Notes: generated from the sequence alone by a model not told the origin. 64,000 bases of DNA from Nonomuraea sediminis (GCF_018531495.1 NZ_JAHDTI010000001.1:806001-870000); one strand, 5' to 3'; positions 15,536-24,245 are shown, counted from the stretch's first letter. Numbers and translations are program-made.

Positions 15536-17008
15536 ATGCGCCGCCTGAGCCTGGCGGGACAGATGCTGGTCCTGCAGTTGCTGGTGGTCGCCGTGGCCGT
15601 CGTCGGCGGCGCCGTGCTGGCCCTGGTGCAGGCGCACGAGCTGCTCACCGACGAGGCGGGCGGTACGGCTCGCGCGGTCGCGGTGAGCGTGGCGAACTCC
15701 CCCGAGGTGCTGGCCGCGCTCGACGAGCCCGACCCGACCGCCGAGCTGCAGCCCTACGCGGAACGGGTGCGGCTGGCGACCGGCGTGGACTTCATCACGA
15801 TCATGAAGCCGGACGGCACCCGCTACACGCACCCGAACCCTGCCGAGATCGGCAAGCGGTTCCTCGGCCACACCGAGGCCGCGCTGGCGGGCCGGACGTT
15901 CACCGAGACGTACCGGGGCACGCTTGGCCCGTCGCGGCGGGTGGTGACGCCGGTCATGCGGAACGGCGAGGTGCGGGCGCTGGTGAGCGCCGGGATCAGC
16001 ATCGACCGCATCAGCGCGCGGCTGCGCGGCCAGCTGGCCTGGGGCGCGCTGATCGCGCTGCTCGCGCTGGCGTTGGGCGCCGGGGGCACGTGGCTGGTGA
16101 CCGTACGGCTGCGCAGGCAGACGCACGGGCTCGGCCCGGTGGAGCTGGGGCGCATCCACGGGCACCACGACGCGGTGCTGCACGCCGTACGGGAGGGTCT
16201 GCTGCTGGTCGGCAAGGACGGGACACTGACGCTGTGCAACGACGCGGCCAGGACGCTGCTCGACCTGCCGCCCGACGCGGAAGGGCGGCCCGTGGCGGAG
16301 CTGGGACTGCCCGACCACGAGGAGGAGCGCATCCTGCTGATCGGCGAGCGGGTGCTGGCCGTCAACTCGGCGCCCAGCAGGCTCGGTACCGTGGTCACCG
16401 TGCGCGACCACACCGAGCTGCAGGCGCTGACCGGGCAGCTGGACGCCGAGCGCGGCTTCGCCGACTCGCTCAGGTCGGTCGCGCACGAGTCGGCCAACCG
16501 GCTGCACACGGTGATCACGCTGGTGGAGCTGGGGCGGTCCGGCGAGGCGGTGGCGTTCGGCACCAAGGAGCTGCGCACGGCCCAGCAGCTGACCGACAGG
16601 GTGATGGGCGCGGTGCGCGAGCCGGTGCTGGCCGCGCTGCTGCTCGGTAAGAGCGCCGAGGCGGCCGAGCGCGGCGTGGAGCTGGTGATCGGGCACGACA
16701 CCGAGGTCGACGACGTGGGCGTCGACCCTGGCCAGCTGGTGACCATCGTCGGCAACCTCCTCGACAACGCCATCGACGCCGCGTCCAAGGTCGAGGTGGA
16801 CATCCAGGTCAAGGCCGAAAATTTGATCATAAAAGTCAGCGACGACGGTCCTGGGCTGACGGGGTCCGACGCCTTCACCAAAGGGTGGACGACCAAGGGC
16901 GACGGGCACGGGCTCGGGCTCGCCCTGGTGGGGCAGGCGGTCAGGAAGCTGGGCGGGACGATCGAGGTCGCCGGGTCGGCCTTCACCGTGAAGGTGCCGG
17001 TCGGATGA
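15536..17008 (+). CDS. Sensor histidine kinase, CitA/DcuS/DctB-like
   Basis: A 490-residue membrane kinase. The ATG has GGAGGGG six bases upstream. TM1 (about 10-32) is followed by a periplasmic-type PAS/Cache sensor (about 35-160) with FITIMKPDGTRYTHPNP and a conserved RVVTPVMRNGEVRALVSAGIS strand typical of citrate and dicarboxylate sensors. TM2 (about 163-185) leads to a cytoplasmic PAS domain (about 200-295), then the H-box VAHESANRLH (His317) and ATPase motifs NLLDNAIDA, DDGPGL and GHGLGLALV. It overlaps the response regulator gene by four bases (ATGA). It probably senses extracellular C4-dicarboxylates for the divergent transporter. Confidence 0.9.
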   Translation: MRRLSLAGQMLVLQLLVVAVAVVGGAVLALVQAHELLTDEAGGTARAVAVSVANSPEVLAALDEPDPTAELQPYAERVRLATGVDFITIMKPDGTRYTHPNPAEIGKRFLGHTEAALAGRTFTETYRGTLGPSRRVVTPVMRNGEVRALVSAGISIDRISARLRGQLAWGALIALLALALGAGGTWLVTVRLRRQTHGLGPVELGRIHGHHDAVLHAVREGLLLVGKDGTLTLCNDAARTLLDLPPDAEGRPVAELGLPDHEEERILLIGERVLAVNSAPSRLGTVVTVRDHTELQALTGQLDAERGFADSLRSVAHESANRLHTVITLVELGRSGEAVAFGTKELRTAQQLTDRVMGAVREPVLAALLLGKSAEAAERGVELVIGHDTEVDDVGVDPGQLVTIVGNLLDNAIDAASKVEVDIQVKAENLIIKVSDDGPGLTGSDAFTKGWTTKGDGHGLGLALVGQAVRKLGGTIEVAGSAFTVKVPVG

Positions 17009-17670
17009 TCGACGTGCTGGTCGTCGAGGACGAGGAGATCACGGCCGAGGCCAACCGCATCTACATCGAGCGGGTGCCGGGCTTCCGGGTGGCAGGGGTG
17101 GTCCGCTCGGGCGGGGAGGCGCTGCGCTTCCTGCGGCACACGCCCGTCGACCTGATCCTGCTCGACCTGTACCTGCCGGACATGCACGGGCTGGAGGTGT
17201 GCAGGGCGGTGCGCGCCGGCGGGCTGATGTGCGACGTGATCGCCGTGACCTCGGCCCGCGACCTGGCCATGGTGCGTTCGGCGGTGTCGCTGGGCGTGGC
17301 GCAGTACCTGCTCAAGCCGTTCACCTTCGGCGCGCTGGCCGAGAAGCTCACCCGCTACGCCCGCTTCAGGCAGGAGGCGGGGCAGATCGTGGCGCAGGGC
17401 GACGTGGACCGCATGCTGGCGACCCTGCGCGGCAGCTCGGAGCTGCCGAAGGGCATGACGCGGGACACGCTCGACACCGTCGCCGCCCACCTGCGCGACC
17501 ACCCCGACGGCCTGTCGGCGCAGGCCGTGGCCGACGCCACCGGGGTCTCCCGGGTGACGGCCCGGCGGTACCTGGAACATCTGGTGGACACGGGCGCGGC
17601 GGTACGGCTGCCGCGCTACGGCGGGGTCGGACGGCCAGAACTGCTCTACCGGATGCCCACACGCAGTTAA
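17005..17670 (+). CDS. Response regulator, CitB/DpiA/DctR-like
   Basis: A 221-residue response regulator translationally coupled to the kinase gene. The receiver domain (1-120) has acidic residues VVEDEE, phospho-acceptor Asp54 in LILLDLYLPDMHG, and the conserved Lys in YLLKPF. The C-terminal domain (about 150-215) carries the CitB-type helix-turn-helix, LSAQAVADATGVSRVTARRYLEHLVDTG. It likely activates the divergent dicarboxylate transporter through the inverted repeats at 15466-15517. Confidence 0.9.
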   Translation: MIDVLVVEDEEITAEANRIYIERVPGFRVAGVVRSGGEALRFLRHTPVDLILLDLYLPDMHGLEVCRAVRAGGLMCDVIAVTSARDLAMVRSAVSLGVAQYLLKPFTFGALAEKLTRYARFRQEAGQIVAQGDVDRMLATLRGSSELPKGMTRDTLDTVAAHLRDHPDGLSAQAVADATGVSRVTARRYLEHLVDTGAAVRLPRYGGVGRPELLYRMPTRS

Positions 17671-17730
17671 GACGCAGTTAAATTCGGGCCGTTAGCTTCC
17701 CAGTGCACGTAACGCACTTGAGGAGTCACA

Positions 17731-19767
17731 TTGCGAGTCCTGGCCGTAGTTCCCGCCCGCGGAGGTTCGGCGGGCGTACCCCTGAAGAACCTCGCACCGG
17801 TCGGGGGGATCCCGCTGGTGGCCCGCGCGGTTCGGGCGTGCCTGCGGGCCGAGCTGATCGACCGGGTGGTCGTCTCGACCGACCACGCGGGGATCGCCGA
17901 GGTGGCCCGGGAGGCCGGGGCGGAGATCGTGGAGCGGCCCGCGGAGCTGAGCGGCGCGACCGCCTCCAGCGAGTCCGCCGTGCTGCACGCGCTTGCCGCG
18001 ATGGACGAGGAGCCCGAGGTCGTCGTGCTGGTGCAGTGCACCAGCGCGTTCATCAACCCGGCCGACCTGTCGGCGGCCGTGCGCATGGTCCTGGACGGCG
18101 AGGCCGACTCGGTGGTGTCGGGCCTGCCCACGCACGAGTTCCTGTGGACCGCCGCGGGCACCGGGATCAACCACGACCCGGCCGTCCGCCCGCGCCGGCA
18201 GGACCGCGAGACCCAGTTCAGGGAGAACGGCGCCTTCTACGTGATGCGCACCGCCGGACTGCGCGAGTCGGGCCACCGCTTCTTCGGCAAGGTCGCCGTC
18301 CAGCCCGTGCCCGCCCAGCACGCCATCGAGGTGGACGACCCCGAGGACCTGGAGCTCGTGCGCGCCCTGGCGCCGTTCCTGGACGAGCCCGAGCCCATCG
18401 ACGTCGACGCCGTCATCACCGACTTCGACGGTGTGCACACCGACGACCGCGCCTACGTCGACTCGGACGGGCGCGAGATGGTGCTGGTCAGCCGCTCCGA
18501 CGGGATGGGCATCGCGCTGCTGCGCCGCTCCGGCGTGAAGCTGCTCGTCATGTCGACCGAGCACAACCCGGTGGTGGCCGCGCGCGCCCGCAAGCTGGGC
18601 GTGCCCGTGCTGCAGGGCCTGGCCGAGAAGCGGACCGTGCTGCGTGACTGGCTGACCATCGAGGGCCTCGACCCGGCGCGGGTGGCCTACGTCGGCAACG
18701 ACGTCAACGACCTGGGCCCGATGGCCGAGGTGGGCTGGCCGATCGCGGTTCCCGACGCGCACCCCCGGGTCCGGGCGGCCGCGCGCGTGGTGCTGTCCAA
18801 GCCCGGCGGCGAGGGAGCCGTACGCGAGCTGTGCGACCGGGTGATCGCGGCGCGGCCCGAGCCGCCCGTGGCCGAGGTCAAGACGCGGCCCAGACTGGGC
18901 CCGGTGGAGATCGGCGACGTGCGCGTGGGCGACGGCGAGCCGGTCTACATGATCGGCGAGATCGGCATCAACCACAACGGCGACCTGGACATCGCCCGCA
19001 GGCTGATCGACGTGGCGGCCGACGCCGGCTGCCAGGCGGTCAAGTTCCAGAAGCGCACGCCGGAGATCTGCGTGCCGCTGGAGCAGCGCGACCAGATCAG
19101 GCAGACGCCGTGGGGCGAGATGACCTACCTGGAGTACAAGAAGCGGACCGAGTTCGGCCGCGACGAGTACCGCCAGATCGCCAAGTACGCCGACGAGCGC
19201 GGGCTGCACTGGTTCGCCTCGCCCTGGGACGTCCCCTCGGTGGAGTTCCTTGAGGAGATGGACGTCCTGGTGCACAAGGTGGCCTCGGCCAGCGTCGCCG
19301 ACCACGAGCTGCTCCGGGCGCTGGCCGCCACCGGCAAGCCGATCATCCTGTCGACCGGCATGTCCACGCTGTCGGAGATCGACGCGGCGGTCGAGATCCT
19401 CGGCACCGACAAGCTGATCATGATGCACTCGACCTCCACCTACCCGCTGCCTCCCGAGGAGGCCAACCTCCGCACGATCACCACGCTCAAGGAGCGGTAC
19501 GGCGTGCCGGTCGGCTACTCCGGGCACGAGCGCGGCCTGCAGATCTCGCTGGCCGCGGTCACGCTGGGCGCGGTCTGCGTCGAGCGGCACATCACGCTGG
19601 ACAGGACCATGTGGGGCTCCGACCACGCGGCCTCGCTGGAGCCGGCCGGGCTCGAGCACCTGGTGCGCGACATCCGCATCATCGAGCAGGCGCTCGGTGA
19701 CGGCGTGAAGCGGGTCTTCCCCGGCGAGGAGGCCCCCAAGGCCCGGCTGCGCAGGGTCACGGTGTGA
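17731..19767 (+). CDS. Trifunctional nonulosonate enzyme: CMP-sialate synthetase, HAD phosphatase, NeuB synthase
   Basis: A 678-residue fusion. The TTG start has GAGGAG five bases upstream. Residues 1-220 are a NeuA-type cytidylyltransferase (AVVPARGGSAGVPLKNL; FRENGAFYVM). Residues about 225-385 are a KdsC/NeuA-C-type HAD phosphatase with Asp231 in TDFDGVHTDD and YVGNDVNDLGPM. Residues 391-678 are a NeuB-type PEP condensing domain (MIGEIGINHNGDL; ILSTGMST; VGYSGHERG). The three steps would make a nonulosonic acid 9-phosphate, remove the phosphate and activate the sugar as CMP. The C-terminal SAF domain of canonical NeuB is absent. Two glycosyltransferase genes follow. A cell-wall Kdn or sialic-acid-like polymer is the likely product. 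Confidence 0.88.
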   Translation: MRVLAVVPARGGSAGVPLKNLAPVGGIPLVARAVRACLRAELIDRVVVSTDHAGIAEVAREAGAEIVERPAELSGATASSESAVLHALAAMDEEPEVVVLVQCTSAFINPADLSAAVRMVLDGEADSVVSGLPTHEFLWTAAGTGINHDPAVRPRRQDRETQFRENGAFYVMRTAGLRESGHRFFGKVAVQPVPAQHAIEVDDPEDLELVRALAPFLDEPEPIDVDAVITDFDGVHTDDRAYVDSDGREMVLVSRSDGMGIALLRRSGVKLLVMSTEHNPVVAARARKLGVPVLQGLAEKRTVLRDWLTIEGLDPARVAYVGNDVNDLGPMAEVGWPIAVPDAHPRVRAAARVVLSKPGGEGAVRELCDRVIAARPEPPVAEVKTRPRLGPVEIGDVRVGDGEPVYMIGEIGINHNGDLDIARRLIDVAADAGCQAVKFQKRTPEICVPLEQRDQIRQTPWGEMTYLEYKKRTEFGRDEYRQIAKYADERGLHWFASPWDVPSVEFLEEMDVLVHKVASASVADHELLRALAATGKPIILSTGMSTLSEIDAAVEILGTDKLIMMHSTSTYPLPPEEANLRTITTLKERYGVPVGYSGHERGLQISLAAVTLGAVCVERHITLDRTMWGSDHAASLEPAGLEHLVRDIRIIEQALGDGVKRVFPGEEAPKARLRRVTV

Positions 19768-20744
19768 TCGCTCTTTCCGTCGTCGTCCCGGTGCGTGACG
19801 GGGAGCGCTTCATCGCCGACGCGCTCGGCTCGCTCTGCCGCAACACGCGCCGGGACTTCGAGTTCATCGTGGTGGACGACGGGTCGGTCGACTCGACCGC
19901 GGCGATCGTGGAGGACTTCCGCGCCGACCTGCCGGGACTGTCCATGATCCGCAACGCGTCCCCGGTGGGGCTGGCCGACGCCCGCAACGTGGGCCTGTCG
20001 GCCGCCACCGGCCGGTACGTGACGTTCATGGACGGCGACGACTGGCTCGCCCCCGGCTACCTGCACGACCTGGTCGCGGCCATCGACGGCCTGGGGTGCG
20101 ACTTCGTCCGCGCCGACCACGTGCAGGTGGAGGGCCGCAAGCGGGTCGTGCACCGCGCTCCGCTGGCGCGGCGGGGCGTGGTGCTCGACCCACGCGAGGC
20201 GATCCTGCCCGCCGGGGTGCGGACCATGGTCGACTACCCCTACGCCTGGGCCGGGGTCTACCGCCGCTCGCTGCGTGACCTGCTGCAGTTCCCCGGCTCG
20301 CTGCACACGGCCGAGGACCGGCCGTGGATCTGGCGCCTGCACAGGGAGGCGGCCACGTTCGCCGTGGTGTCGCTGGCCGGGGTGTTCTACCGCAGGCAGG
20401 TGGCCGGGTCGCTGACGCAGGTGGGCGACGAGCGGCAACTGCACTTCTTCGACGCGTTCGAGCTGGTCTTCAAGGACGTGGAGCCGGAGTTCCTGCCGAA
20501 GGCGGCCAGGAACTTCCTGGCGCTGCTCGCCCACCATCTGGAGATCGCCGACCGGTTCACGCCGCCGCTGCGCGCCCGCTTCACCGAGCGCGGCGCGGCG
20601 ATGGTGCGGGACATACCGGTGGAGCTGGCGGTGGAGGCGATCTCGCGGATGGCGGTGGAGCGCGAGACCGCGATCCGCGCGCTGGTCCCCGACCTGCCGC
20701 CGGGCCCGTCGGTGCGGGTACGCCGCGACAAGGAGGAGCCGTGA
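19764..20744 (+). CDS. Family 2 glycosyltransferase
   Basis: A 326-residue GT-A fold transferase. The GTG start overlaps the stop of the fusion gene (GTGA), so expression is coupled. Motifs are LSVVVPVRDGERFIADALGSL at the N-terminus, FIVVDDGSVDST, LADARNVGLSAATGRYVTFMDGDDWL (the metal-binding DGD), and AEDRPWIWRL for the base region. It resembles wall-polymer and capsule transferases. In this locus it probably adds a linker sugar or an alternating residue of the nonulosonate polymer; which sugar cannot be told. Confidence 0.9.
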   Translation: MIALSVVVPVRDGERFIADALGSLCRNTRRDFEFIVVDDGSVDSTAAIVEDFRADLPGLSMIRNASPVGLADARNVGLSAATGRYVTFMDGDDWLAPGYLHDLVAAIDGLGCDFVRADHVQVEGRKRVVHRAPLARRGVVLDPREAILPAGVRTMVDYPYAWAGVYRRSLRDLLQFPGSLHTAEDRPWIWRLHREAATFAVVSLAGVFYRRQVAGSLTQVGDERQLHFFDAFELVFKDVEPEFLPKAARNFLALLAHHLEIADRFTPPLRARFTERGAAMVRDIPVELAVEAISRMAVERETAIRALVPDLPPGPSVRVRRDKEEP

Positions 20745-20772
20745 GCGGCACGGCGACGACGAGGGGGGCCTC

Positions 20773-22014
20773 ATGACGCAGGTGTTCTACGCCTCGACAC
20801 TGTTCGGGGCGATGTCGCTGGCGGCCGCGATCGACGCGGGCGAGTTCGGCCCGCCGGAGCGGCGGCTGCTGATCGTGTCGACGAACTCGGCGATCCCCGA
20901 GGTGACCGTGCCGCTGGACCGCACGCCCGGCTTCGCGGTGCTGCGGTCCCGCTTCGCCGAGGTGCACTCGTGGAACGACCTGATCGCGCCGCTGCACCCG
21001 TCGGACTGGAAGGCGCGGATCATCGAGGTGCCCATGCTGGAGCGCCTGATCCGTTCCCACCTGAAGCTCGACGAGGTCAACGAGCTGGTCCTGGAGTCGA
21101 TCGCGGTGCCTCCTGCGCGGACGATCGCCGGGCTGGTGCGGGACTGCCCGATCACGGTCTACTCCGACGGGCTGATGAGCTACGGCCCGACACGCGACCC
21201 GCTGCCCGCCGAGATCTTCCGCCGCATCACCCGCCTGCTCCACCTGGACCTGGTGCAGGGGCTCAAGCCGTTACTGCTCAGCGAGTACGGCGTGCCCGCC
21301 TCGCCGCTTCCCGACCGGGCCTTCCTCGAGGTGGTCGACCAGGTGGCGGCCACGGCGCCCGACATGATGGCCGGGCAGGCGGTGATCCTGGGCCAGTACC
21401 TGTCGGCCCTGGAGATCGTCACCCCCGAGGAGGAGGCCGGCCTGCACGAGTCGATGCTGCGCGGCCTGGCGGCCAGGGGGTACGCGACCGTGGTGTTCAA
21501 GCCGCATCCCGCGGCCGGGCGCCGCCACGCGCAGTTGCTGCGGGGCGTGGCCGACGAGCTGGGCGTGAAGCTGGTCGTGGCGGGCGAGAGCGTGCCCGCC
21601 GAGGTGTGCTTCTCCGCGCTGCGGCCGGACCTCGTGGTGGGCTGCTTCTCGACCGGGCTGGTCACGGCCAGGCGGCTGTTCGGGCTGGAGGTGGCCGCGC
21701 TGGGCACGGAGCTGGTGCTCGATCGGCTCGCGCCGTACGAGAACAGCAACCGCGTGCCGGTCACCATCGTGGACGCGATGCTGCCGCGGCTGGCGGCCGA
21801 CGGGTCGATCAGGCAGCCGCCGCCCGTCGACCTGGCGCGGCTGGTGCACGCCGTCGGCTACTGCATGCAGGCCGAGGCGTACCCGGAGCTGCGGCCGGAG
21901 GGGATGGAGCTGGATCCCCGCTACTTCAAGCGCAAGCGGCTGGAGACACTCGGACTGGCGCCCAAGCCGTCCACGATCACCCGCCTGCGCAGGAAGCTCA
22001 CCTCGACGCGCTGA
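20773..22014 (+). CDS. Polysialyltransferase-like glycosyltransferase
   Basis: A 413-residue protein resembling bacterial alpha-2,8-polysialyltransferases (PF07388-like, GT-B fold). Two motifs shared by bacterial sialyltransferases are visible: the D/E-D/E-G type YSDGLMSYG near residue 135 and the HP motif VVFKPHPAAGRR near residue 255, which binds CMP. A downstream Ser/Thr stretch, GCFSTGL, is also typical. It would use the CMP-nonulosonate from the upstream fusion enzyme to extend a polymer. A basic C-terminus (RLRRKLTS) may aid membrane association. It has an AGGGGGG ribosome-binding site and lies 28 bases after the GT2 gene. Confidence 0.75.
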   Translation: MTQVFYASTLFGAMSLAAAIDAGEFGPPERRLLIVSTNSAIPEVTVPLDRTPGFAVLRSRFAEVHSWNDLIAPLHPSDWKARIIEVPMLERLIRSHLKLDEVNELVLESIAVPPARTIAGLVRDCPITVYSDGLMSYGPTRDPLPAEIFRRITRLLHLDLVQGLKPLLLSEYGVPASPLPDRAFLEVVDQVAATAPDMMAGQAVILGQYLSALEIVTPEEEAGLHESMLRGLAARGYATVVFKPHPAAGRRHAQLLRGVADELGVKLVVAGESVPAEVCFSALRPDLVVGCFSTGLVTARRLFGLEVAALGTELVLDRLAPYENSNRVPVTIVDAMLPRLAADGSIRQPPPVDLARLVHAVGYCMQAEAYPELRPEGMELDPRYFKRKRLETLGLAPKPSTITRLRRKLTSTR

Positions 22015-22033
22015 GCAGCCGGGCAACGCGAAC

Positions 22034-22058
22034 GGCGGCGACCGGAAAGGTCGCCGCC
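22034..22058. terminator. Bidirectional terminator between convergent operons
   Basis: GGCGGCGACC, loop GGAAA, GGTCGCCGCC: a perfect 10-base stem in the 63-base gap between two convergent glycosyltransferase genes. Confidence 0.7.
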
Positions 22059-22077
22059 CTTCGCGGGGCCGGGGAGG

Positions 22078-23238
22078 TCAGCGCCGGACGATGTACCGCG
22101 TGATCTTGCGCTTGGCCCGGTAGCCGACGCGCAGGAGCCCTGGCCGCACCTCCACCCGCAGCCGCGCCCTGCGCCGGGCGGCGGCGTGCTCGGGGCCGTC
22201 CATGAGCGAACGGGCGGGCACGAGCGGCCCGATGACCAGCGCGGTCAGCAGCGCCACCCAGCTGTCGCGGTCCGCGGGGTGGAAGTAGTTGGCCGCGCAC
22301 CAGGCCGGCGAGGCCGTCCTGAAGTCGCCCCGCTCCAGGTCGTCGAGCGTGCCGAGCACGCCGCTGCCCTCGAACACCAGGTTGATCATCTCGGCGCTGA
22401 CGCCGAAGTCCTCCAGGACCAGCAGCGGCACGTCCTGCGCGATGGCCTCCAGCGCGGCCGTGGAGCTGACGGTGACGAAGCCCTCCGCCCTGGAGAGCTG
22501 CTCGTGCATCGGCCCGGCCGCGAAGGCCAGCCTGCCCGGCTCCCCCAGCTCGCGCCAGAGCCGCTGGTAGTGGTGGCGCTCGTTGTGCGTCTGCCGCTCG
22601 TCCTCCAGGGCGCGCAGCTTGACCACGACCTCCAGGTCGGGCCTGCGCTCGGCCAGCGCCGCCAGCGACAGCAGGATGCGCTCGCGCTCCTCCCGCTCGC
22701 GCGGCACCTTCGCCTGCGTGGCGAACACCACCCGTTCCTTGGTCCGGCCGCCGGCGGCGGCGCGCAGGAACGGCAGGCGGGCCATCCCCACCGCCCCGCC
22801 TCCCCCGAGCCTGGCCGCGATCTCGCCGAACTCGGCCACCTCCCGCTCGCTGTGCACGACGAACAGGTCGCAGCCGCTGCGGTAGAGCCAGGCCTTCTCG
22901 GTGGCGGGCACGGAGATGCCGGGCAGCCCGGTCACGAACACCGGCCGCGGCCGCAGCCCGGCCAGCACGTCGGCGGCCAGCACGTCCACCACGGGTCCCG
23001 TGCAGGCCAGGATGATCACTTCGGGTCTGTCGCGTTCCGCCGCCCGCCTGAGCGCGCGCGCCGACAGCACCGGCGGCACGGGCCGCTCGCCCACCGCGGC
23101 GGCCAGCTGCGCGGGCGAGGGCGCGATCGGGGTGCGCACGACCGCCAGGTCGGTCACGCACCCGTCGGGCAGATCGTCGAGCAGGCTGGCCACCCACTTC
23201 AGATACGAGTCCGAGTCGGCAACGGCCAGCACTCTCAC
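22078..23238 (-). CDS. Putative glycosyltransferase (DUF6716-like)
   Basis: A 386-residue protein. The GTG at 23238 overlaps the stop of the preceding gene by four bases and has GGAG eight bases upstream. The start MRVLAVADSDSYLKWVASLL and the GT-B-like layout (FVTGLPGISVPATEKAWLYRSGCDLFVVHSEREV; FATQAKVPRERE; FVTVSSTAALEAIAQDVPLLVLEDFG) resemble an uncharacterised actinobacterial family annotated as putative glycosyltransferase, often found beside cytidylyltransferase and polysialyltransferase genes. A basic C-terminus suggests membrane contact. It probably works with the convergent nonulosonate genes in wall-polymer assembly. The donor and acceptor are unknown. Confidence 0.65.
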   Translation of the reverse strand: MRVLAVADSDSYLKWVASLLDDLPDGCVTDLAVVRTPIAPSPAQLAAAVGERPVPPVLSARALRRAAERDRPEVIILACTGPVVDVLAADVLAGLRPRPVFVTGLPGISVPATEKAWLYRSGCDLFVVHSEREVAEFGEIAARLGGGGAVGMARLPFLRAAAGGRTKERVVFATQAKVPREREERERILLSLAALAERRPDLEVVVKLRALEDERQTHNERHHYQRLWRELGEPGRLAFAAGPMHEQLSRAEGFVTVSSTAALEAIAQDVPLLVLEDFGVSAEMINLVFEGSGVLGTLDDLERGDFRTASPAWCAANYFHPADRDSWVALLTALVIGPLVPARSLMDGPEHAAARRRARLRVEVRPGLLRVGYRAKRKITRYIVRR

Positions 23239-24188
23239 CTGGGCACTCCTGTCAAATGCGATCTCAGGGCCGGGGCGGCCCTGCTGGTCCACCACTCGTC
23301 GGGCACGTCCACCGGTTCGACCGCGACGCCGCGCGGCCCGAGCAGGACCCGCAGCGAGGTGATCGCGGTGGACGGCAGGCTCACCACCCGCTGGCCCGCC
23401 TCCAGCCCGCGCAGCGTCAGCTCGGCCGGGGCGCCCGCCTCGTGCACGGTGATGCCGGGCCGGTCGCGGATGATCGCCACGTCGCCGGGATCCTCGCGCC
23501 GGTGCGGGAAGTAGGCCAGCGGCTCGCTGTCGGCCAGCTCGGCCAGCCAGCGCAGGTAGCTGTCGCGGTGCACCAGGCCGTTGCGGACCAGCGAGGTGCC
23601 GAGCACCACGGTCCGCTCGGGCGGCGTCGGCGTACTCTGCGGCTGCGCGCGCAGCCAGCCGAAGTCGTGCTTGACCAGGTTCACCCCGGCCGCCGCGACG
23701 CCCTGGGCCAGCTCGGCGGGGACGGGCAGGGCGGTGAAGACCGACACGCGGCTGGCGTGCAGCCGGATCGCCGCGGCCAGGCCGAGCAGCTTGCGCAGCC
23801 GTCCCGGCTGGGCGCGCGCCCGCAGCAGCGGCTGGTACGGCCCGGCCGCCAGCAGCTCGAGCAGCCGCAGCGTCGCCAGCCCGTCGTCCACGATCACGAT
23901 GGGGCCGGGCCCCGAGAGCAGCCAGCGCACCTGCACCCGCCCGGAGAACGCGTCGCCCACCGCCTGCACCTTGCGCGGCATCCGCTCGAGCGGCTCGGCC
24001 AGCTCCAGCCCCTTGGGCAGGGCGAGCTTGGCCAGCTCCCTGCGGGTGACCTTGAGCGGGCGCAGCCCGGCGCGCGGCACCACCCTGGTCTCCTGGCCGA
24101 GCAGTCCGGCGTGGTGGGCCTCGACGGCGCACAACATCTGCAGCGGCGACTCCACCCAGGCCGACGCCGGCTTGCCCCATTGGTTCAT
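23235..24188 (-). CDS. Uncharacterised protein with sialyltransferase-like motifs
   Basis: About 317 residues. ATG at 24188 or the GTG codon immediately before it could be the start; GGGG lies eight bases upstream of the ATG. Three motifs recall GT52-like sialyltransferases: VIVDDGLATLR near residue 98 (D/E-D/E-G), AYFPHRRED near residue 228 (a Pro-His variant of the HP motif) and VVSLPSTAITSL near residue 270 (Ser/Thr motif). The N-terminus WVESPLQMLCAVEA is also typical of that fold. It forms a two-gene operon with the DUF6716-like gene. Assignment as a nonulosonate transferase is inference from motifs and neighbourhood. Confidence 0.6.
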   Translation of the reverse strand: MNQWGKPASAWVESPLQMLCAVEAHHAGLLGQETRVVPRAGLRPLKVTRRELAKLALPKGLELAEPLERMPRKVQAVGDAFSGRVQVRWLLSGPGPIVIVDDGLATLRLLELLAAGPYQPLLRARAQPGRLRKLLGLAAAIRLHASRVSVFTALPVPAELAQGVAAAGVNLVKHDFGWLRAQPQSTPTPPERTVVLGTSLVRNGLVHRDSYLRWLAELADSEPLAYFPHRREDPGDVAIIRDRPGITVHEAGAPAELTLRGLEAGQRVVSLPSTAITSLRVLLGPRGVAVEPVDVPDEWWTSRAAPALRSHLTGVPR

Positions 24189-24245
24189 CACGACGGCCCC
24201 AAGGTAGCCAGGTCACCTGAAGCCGCAGGGAACGCCGCGTGAACA

